Source: Eubacteriales bacterium
Lineage (GTDB): Bacteria; Bacillota_A; Clostridia; Lachnospirales; Lachnospiraceae
Length of the DNA stretch: 9,027 bases
Assembly: GCA_030527765.1 (NCBI GenBank)
Contig: JAUNAE010000143.1
Span: 1 to 9,027 of the forward strand
Direction of reading: 5' to 3'
Both the position numbers and the translations under genes were made by a program. The notes beneath the pieces were generated by a model. That model saw only the letters and a list, made by a program, of their open reading frames with translations, made no database searches and was not told where the DNA came from. Of the stretch, positions 7,756-9,027 are shown in pieces; the first letter of the stretch is position 1; each line of letters opens with the position of its first letter.

Positions 7756-7770
7756 CCGACTCGGCGAGTC
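7756..7770. repeat. Palindromic site, copy 1 of CCGACTYGGYGAGT
   Basis: CCGACTCGGCGAGTC contains the inverted halves GACTCG and CGAGTC around one G. A related copy, CCGACTTGGTGAGT, is found 108 bp downstream. It is a possible protein-binding site, function unknown. Confidence 0.45.
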
Positions 7771-7836
7771 ACAATTTTAAGGGTTATTATCATTCAAACC
7801 ATACATTTTTCTTGTTAATCTTCCCATTTTCCGCAT

Positions 7837-7978
7837 AAATCAGAATTTTCTACTCATAATTCTCCGACTTGGTGAGTTTTCAGGATTTCGTTATGTCTGA
7901 ACTATGATGTACCTGGCAGATGCGAATGGAGTAAATACATCGTTCTCTTTCTGCTACTTCGTCAGAAAATTCTGATTT
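7837..7978. repeat. 15-bp perfect inverted repeat with 112-bp spacer
   Basis: AAATCAGAATTTTCT (7837-7851) and AGAAAATTCTGATTT (7964-7978) are exact reverse complements. The spacer contains the second CCGACTYGGYGAGT site. The right arm ends 3 bp before a TTGACA -35 box, so the arms may be regulator sites or the base of a long hairpin. Confidence 0.6.
7864..7877. repeat. Copy 2 of CCGACTYGGYGAGT
   Basis: CCGACTTGGTGAGT differs from the 7756 copy at two positions, both C to T, which weakens the palindrome. It lies inside the spacer of the 15-bp inverted repeat. Confidence 0.4.
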
Positions 7979-7981
7979 CAT

Positions 7982-8010
7982 TTGACAGCAGAACGTATGT
8001 TCGATATTAT
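7982..8010 (+). promoter_or_regulatory. Strong promoter of the small zinc-ribbon gene
   Basis: TTGACA (7982-7987), a 17-bp spacer and TATTAT (8005-8010): a consensus -35 and a -10 with one mismatch. Transcription would start near 8017, leaving a leader of about 115 nt before the zinc-ribbon ATG. Confidence 0.8.
7990..8003. promoter_or_regulatory. LexA (SOS) box between -35 and -10
   Basis: AGAACGTATGTTCG matches the Gram-positive LexA/DinR consensus CGAACRNRYGTTCG at 13 of 14 positions; only the first C is changed. It lies wholly within the promoter spacer, where a bound repressor would block RNA polymerase. DNA damage would then induce the downstream gene. Confidence 0.72.
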
Positions 8011-8020
8011 TGTAATATCG
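8002..8020. promoter_or_regulatory. 19-bp palindrome over the -10 box
   Basis: CGATATTA (8002-8009), 3 nt, then TAATATCG (8013-8020): perfect 8-bp halves covering the -10 and start site and overlapping the end of the LexA box. It is a candidate second operator or a 5'-end hairpin. Confidence 0.45.
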
Positions 8021-8116
8021 CTACATTAGGTACCAGGTCACGGATCATAAGTGCAAAGGAAACGAGAAAATACCAACGGTCAGTTTTGACAGCTTTCCCT
8101 TTGGCTGGCCTCTCAC

Positions 8117-8122
8117 GGGAGG
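8117..8122 (+). promoter_or_regulatory. Ribosome binding site before overlapping start codons
   Basis: GGGAGG lies 5 nt before ATG 8128, which opens a 39-codon frame with one CXXC, and 10 nt before ATG 8133, the start of the zinc-ribbon frame. The spacing alone favours 8128, while the protein sequence favours 8133. Confidence 0.5.
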
Positions 8123-8132
8123 CGAATATGAA

Positions 8133-8303
8133 ATGCAGGAAATGCATGTGGCTTGTCCATGTTGTAAAAATAAGAGATTGTTCGACGCTAATCCAGAAAA
8201 GGTCACTGGTACAATCAGCATCAAGTGCCCGATCTGCAAATCCGTAGTGTCCGTACAATTCAGAAATCACGAAGTTCGTACTGAGCGAATCGCCGCACGA
8301 TAG
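8133..8303 (+). CDS. Small two-CXXC zinc-ribbon protein (Com / cysteine-rich KTR-like)
   Basis: A 56-aa protein with two CXXC pairs, CPCC at residues 8-11 and CPIC at 32-35, joined by a linker containing the segment GTISIKC. This is the layout of small zinc ribbons such as phage Mu Com and the cysteine-rich KTR-type proteins of Firmicutes mobile elements; I cannot choose between these families. It presumably binds one zinc ion and perhaps RNA or DNA. ATG 8133 lies 10 nt after GGGAGG; a second in-frame ATG is at 8142. The same frame stays open upstream to 8016 without ATG, GTG or TTG, and that stretch reads plausibly as protein (FPFGWPLTGGEYE), so a longer product from a rare start cannot be excluded. 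It lies between an apparently LexA-controlled promoter and an intrinsic terminator. Confidence 0.62.
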   Translation: MQEMHVACPCCKNKRLFDANPEKVTGTISIKCPICKSVVSVQFRNHEVRTERIAAR

Positions 8304-8319
8304 AAAAATCGTAGCGAGC

Positions 8320-8375
8320 AAGGCCTGACGAAGTATAGGTGTTAAAAGCACCTGTATTTTGTCAGGCCTTTTTTT
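8320..8375 (+). terminator. Nested intrinsic terminator
   Basis: The outer stem AAGGCCTGAC (8320-8329) pairs exactly with GTCAGGCCTT (8361-8370) and runs into seven Ts. The loop holds a second hairpin, AGGTG (8337-8341) with CACCT (8349-8353), extended by weaker pairs. It begins 16 bp after the zinc-ribbon stop codon. Confidence 0.88.
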
Positions 8376-8495
8376 GTTGTCCGGAAGCAGGCCTTCCTAT
8401 TTAACAAGTACGATCTGACAAAGCATTACTGCTGTACAAGGCATCACTTGATCAACGATGTGCTCAACCTTGTCAGGCGGACAACTAAATAATCA

Positions 8496-8629
8496 GTAGC
8501 TACCAATTGAGCTGGGAGCTGCAATCCGAAACGGAAGAATCCGTTAGGACTGCGGTCGGTCTTTTGCACCCTTTTTGGCAGCTACCTTTCTATTTCCTCC
8601 GTTTCGAGAAATCGACAAACGGAGGAAAT
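8496..8629 (+). ncRNA. Candidate cis-regulatory RNA leader (attenuator or riboswitch-like)
   Basis: GTAGCT (8496-8501) can pair with AGCTAC (8580-8585), enclosing TGCAA (8520-8524) with TTGCA (8564-8568). Inside lies an apical hairpin: TCC, AACGGA, loop AGAA, TCCGTT, GGA (8525-8549). The final hairpin at 8592-8629 hides the SD. GAAACGGA (8528-8535) is also complementary to TCCGTTTC (8598-8605) of the final hairpin, so the two folds exclude each other, as in an expression platform. I do not recognise a known RNA family. Confidence 0.5.
8592..8629 (+). promoter_or_regulatory. SD-sequestering hairpin before the sigma-like gene
   Basis: A perfect 13-bp stem, ATTTCCTCCGTTT (8592-8604) with AAACGGAGGAAAT (8617-8629), whose loop can add CGA-GAAA-TCG. 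It buries the whole SD (GGAGG, 8621-8625) of the ATG at 8634. The short T-run after it also makes it look like a weak terminator. Confidence 0.75.
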
Positions 8630-8633
8630 TTTT

Positions 8634-9027
8634 ATGCAAACCAATGACAAACTGTACTACATCTACATTCGTTCTACCAATACCAGAGTTCCTTGTACTA
8701 AGGAACAGTTCAAATCCTACTACCGCGATATCGACGCGTACCGCCGCACCAGAATGAATCACGGTCAGTGCACCTGTCCGCCTTCCAAATGGCTCACCTG
8801 CGACATGGACTGCTGCAACTGCCCGTATCGCACCAGCGGCAAGTACTACTCCCTCGACAGTCAATTTACAGATAAAAAAGGCAATTCCGTCAACTGGCTC
8901 GATTTTCTACAGGAATCCATGCCAGATCTGCAGGCACCTCGTGTTGATGAGGTCGTTACCAACCGTAGTGAGGCTCTCGACATTCTTGAACGCCTGGCTG
9001 AACTCATGCCTGTGGCACTGGAAATCG
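8634..9027 (+). CDS. Sigma-70-like, cysteine-rich regulatory protein of clostridial mobile elements, partial
   Basis: The first 131 residues are present; the gene continues past the right edge. The N-terminus (KLYYIYIRS...VPCTKEQFKSYYRDIDAYRR) is followed by a cysteine cluster: CTC at 46-48, Cys56, Cys60, Cys61 and Cys63. Next come YYSLDSQF (71-78), a variable acidic linker with VDEVV (104-108), and RSEALDILERLAELMPVALEI. I recognise this layout from sigma-70 family/sigma-like proteins of conjugative and mobilisable elements in Clostridia, where a C-terminal region 4 helix-turn-helix follows; that part is not visible here. GGAGG 8 nt before the ATG gives the start. Codons are more GC-rich than in the left operon, suggesting a different origin. 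It could be a transcriptional activator of element genes. Confidence 0.72.
   Translation, partial: MQTNDKLYYIYIRSTNTRVPCTKEQFKSYYRDIDAYRRTRMNHGQCTCPPSKWLTCDMDCCNCPYRTSGKYYSLDSQFTDKKGNSVNWLDFLQESMPDLQAPRVDEVVTNRSEALDILERLAELMPVALEI

Larger units (their letters stand above)
7741..7981. other. Non-coding regulatory stretch with repeats
   Basis: No convincing gene on either strand. It contains two related sites (CCGACTCGGCGAGT at 7756 and CCGACTTGGTGAGT at 7864) and a 15-bp perfect inverted repeat (7837-7851 and 7964-7978), and ends at the -35 box of a strong promoter. A 22-codon frame from an ATG near 7908 has no SD and was not called. Confidence 0.5.
8376..8633 (+). other. Non-coding leader upstream of the sigma-like gene
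   Basis: No gene with a usable start was found in this 258-bp stretch. The first half has an inverted repeat, CTGACAA (8415-8421) with TTGTCAG (8470-8476). The second half (8496-8629) is a chain of complementary segments described separately. No clear promoter is visible; the best candidate near 8470-8490 has poor boxes and spacing. Confidence 0.5.

Noticed and set aside
7756..7877. Resemblance of the reverse complement of CCGACTYGGYGAGT to the 3' hairpin of a Cas9 tracrRNA
   Set aside because: Only about ten bases match; there is no CRISPR array, no repeat-complementary anti-repeat and no cas gene in the window.
7908..7976. 22-codon plus-strand frame (MYLADANGV...)
   Set aside because: No SD, it ends inside the inverted repeat arm, and it lies upstream of the nearest promoter.
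8007..8351. 114-codon minus-strand open frame
   Set aside because: It runs opposite the LexA-controlled promoter, zinc-ribbon gene and terminator, has no SD, and its protein shows no recognisable motif.
8345..8482. Open plus-strand frame downstream of the nested terminator ending ...LVRRTTK
   Set aside because: It starts inside the terminator loop, has no ATG/GTG/TTG except near its end, and no SD; at most a gene remnant.
8544..8864. 106-codon minus-strand open frame rich in Ala and Val
   Set aside because: It is antisense to the sigma-like gene and its leader; the composition is what the reverse of a GC-richer coding frame gives.
1..9027. CRISPR array, tRNA, rRNA or insertion sequence
   Set aside because: No regularly spaced repeats, cloverleaf, rRNA-like stretch or transposase motif was seen on either strand.

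Overview
The window looks like accessory DNA from a low-GC Gram-positive anaerobe of the Clostridia (Lachnospiraceae/Ruminococcaceae type). This rests on strong GGAGG-type Shine-Dalgarno sites, A+T-rich promoters with consensus -35/-10 boxes, a Bacillus-type LexA box, and a sigma-factor-like gene of a kind I associate with clostridial integrative elements. No housekeeping gene, rRNA or tRNA was seen. The organism call is inference from style and gene families.

Left part (1-5597, minus strand): one tightly packed transcription unit, read right to left. It holds a 73-aa Xre-type regulator, two divergent TcmP ('three-Cys-motif partner') methyltransferase-fold proteins, a radical-SAM-like protein whose cysteine motif is CX3CX3C rather than CX3CX2C, a long beta-class adenine DNA methyltransferase like a type III Mod subunit, and the first 35 codons of what looks like the matching helicase/Res subunit, cut by the window edge. 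Most gaps are 2-32 bp, and each gene has its own SD, often inside the end of the gene before it. This is a type III-like restriction-modification module joined to a TcmP/three-Cys module of unknown chemistry, and is the best candidate here for an undescribed system.

Middle (5598-7740): a 167-bp divergent control region with one well-formed promoter in each direction. The plus-strand gene encodes a large ImmA/IrrE-type zinc peptidase (HEVYH, then a downstream Glu in a WQAN...LMP context) with a C-terminal helix-turn-helix-like region, and ends at a perfect 12-bp intrinsic terminator. An Xre regulator opposite an IrrE/ImmA peptidase is the usual layout of a repressor/anti-repressor switch, so the peptidase may control the Mod/TcmP operon.

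Right part (7741-9027, plus strand): a non-coding regulatory stretch with two related CCGACTYGGYGAGT sites and a 15-bp inverted repeat, then a near-consensus promoter (TTGACA-N17-TATTAT) with a LexA-type box between its -35 and -10. It drives a 56-aa zinc-ribbon protein that ends at a nested intrinsic terminator. After a structured leader, whose last hairpin hides the SD, comes the start of a sigma-70-like/cysteine-rich protein typical of clostridial mobile elements. Together these features suggest cargo and regulatory genes of an integrative element, with the defence-like module next to an apparently SOS-responsive locus.
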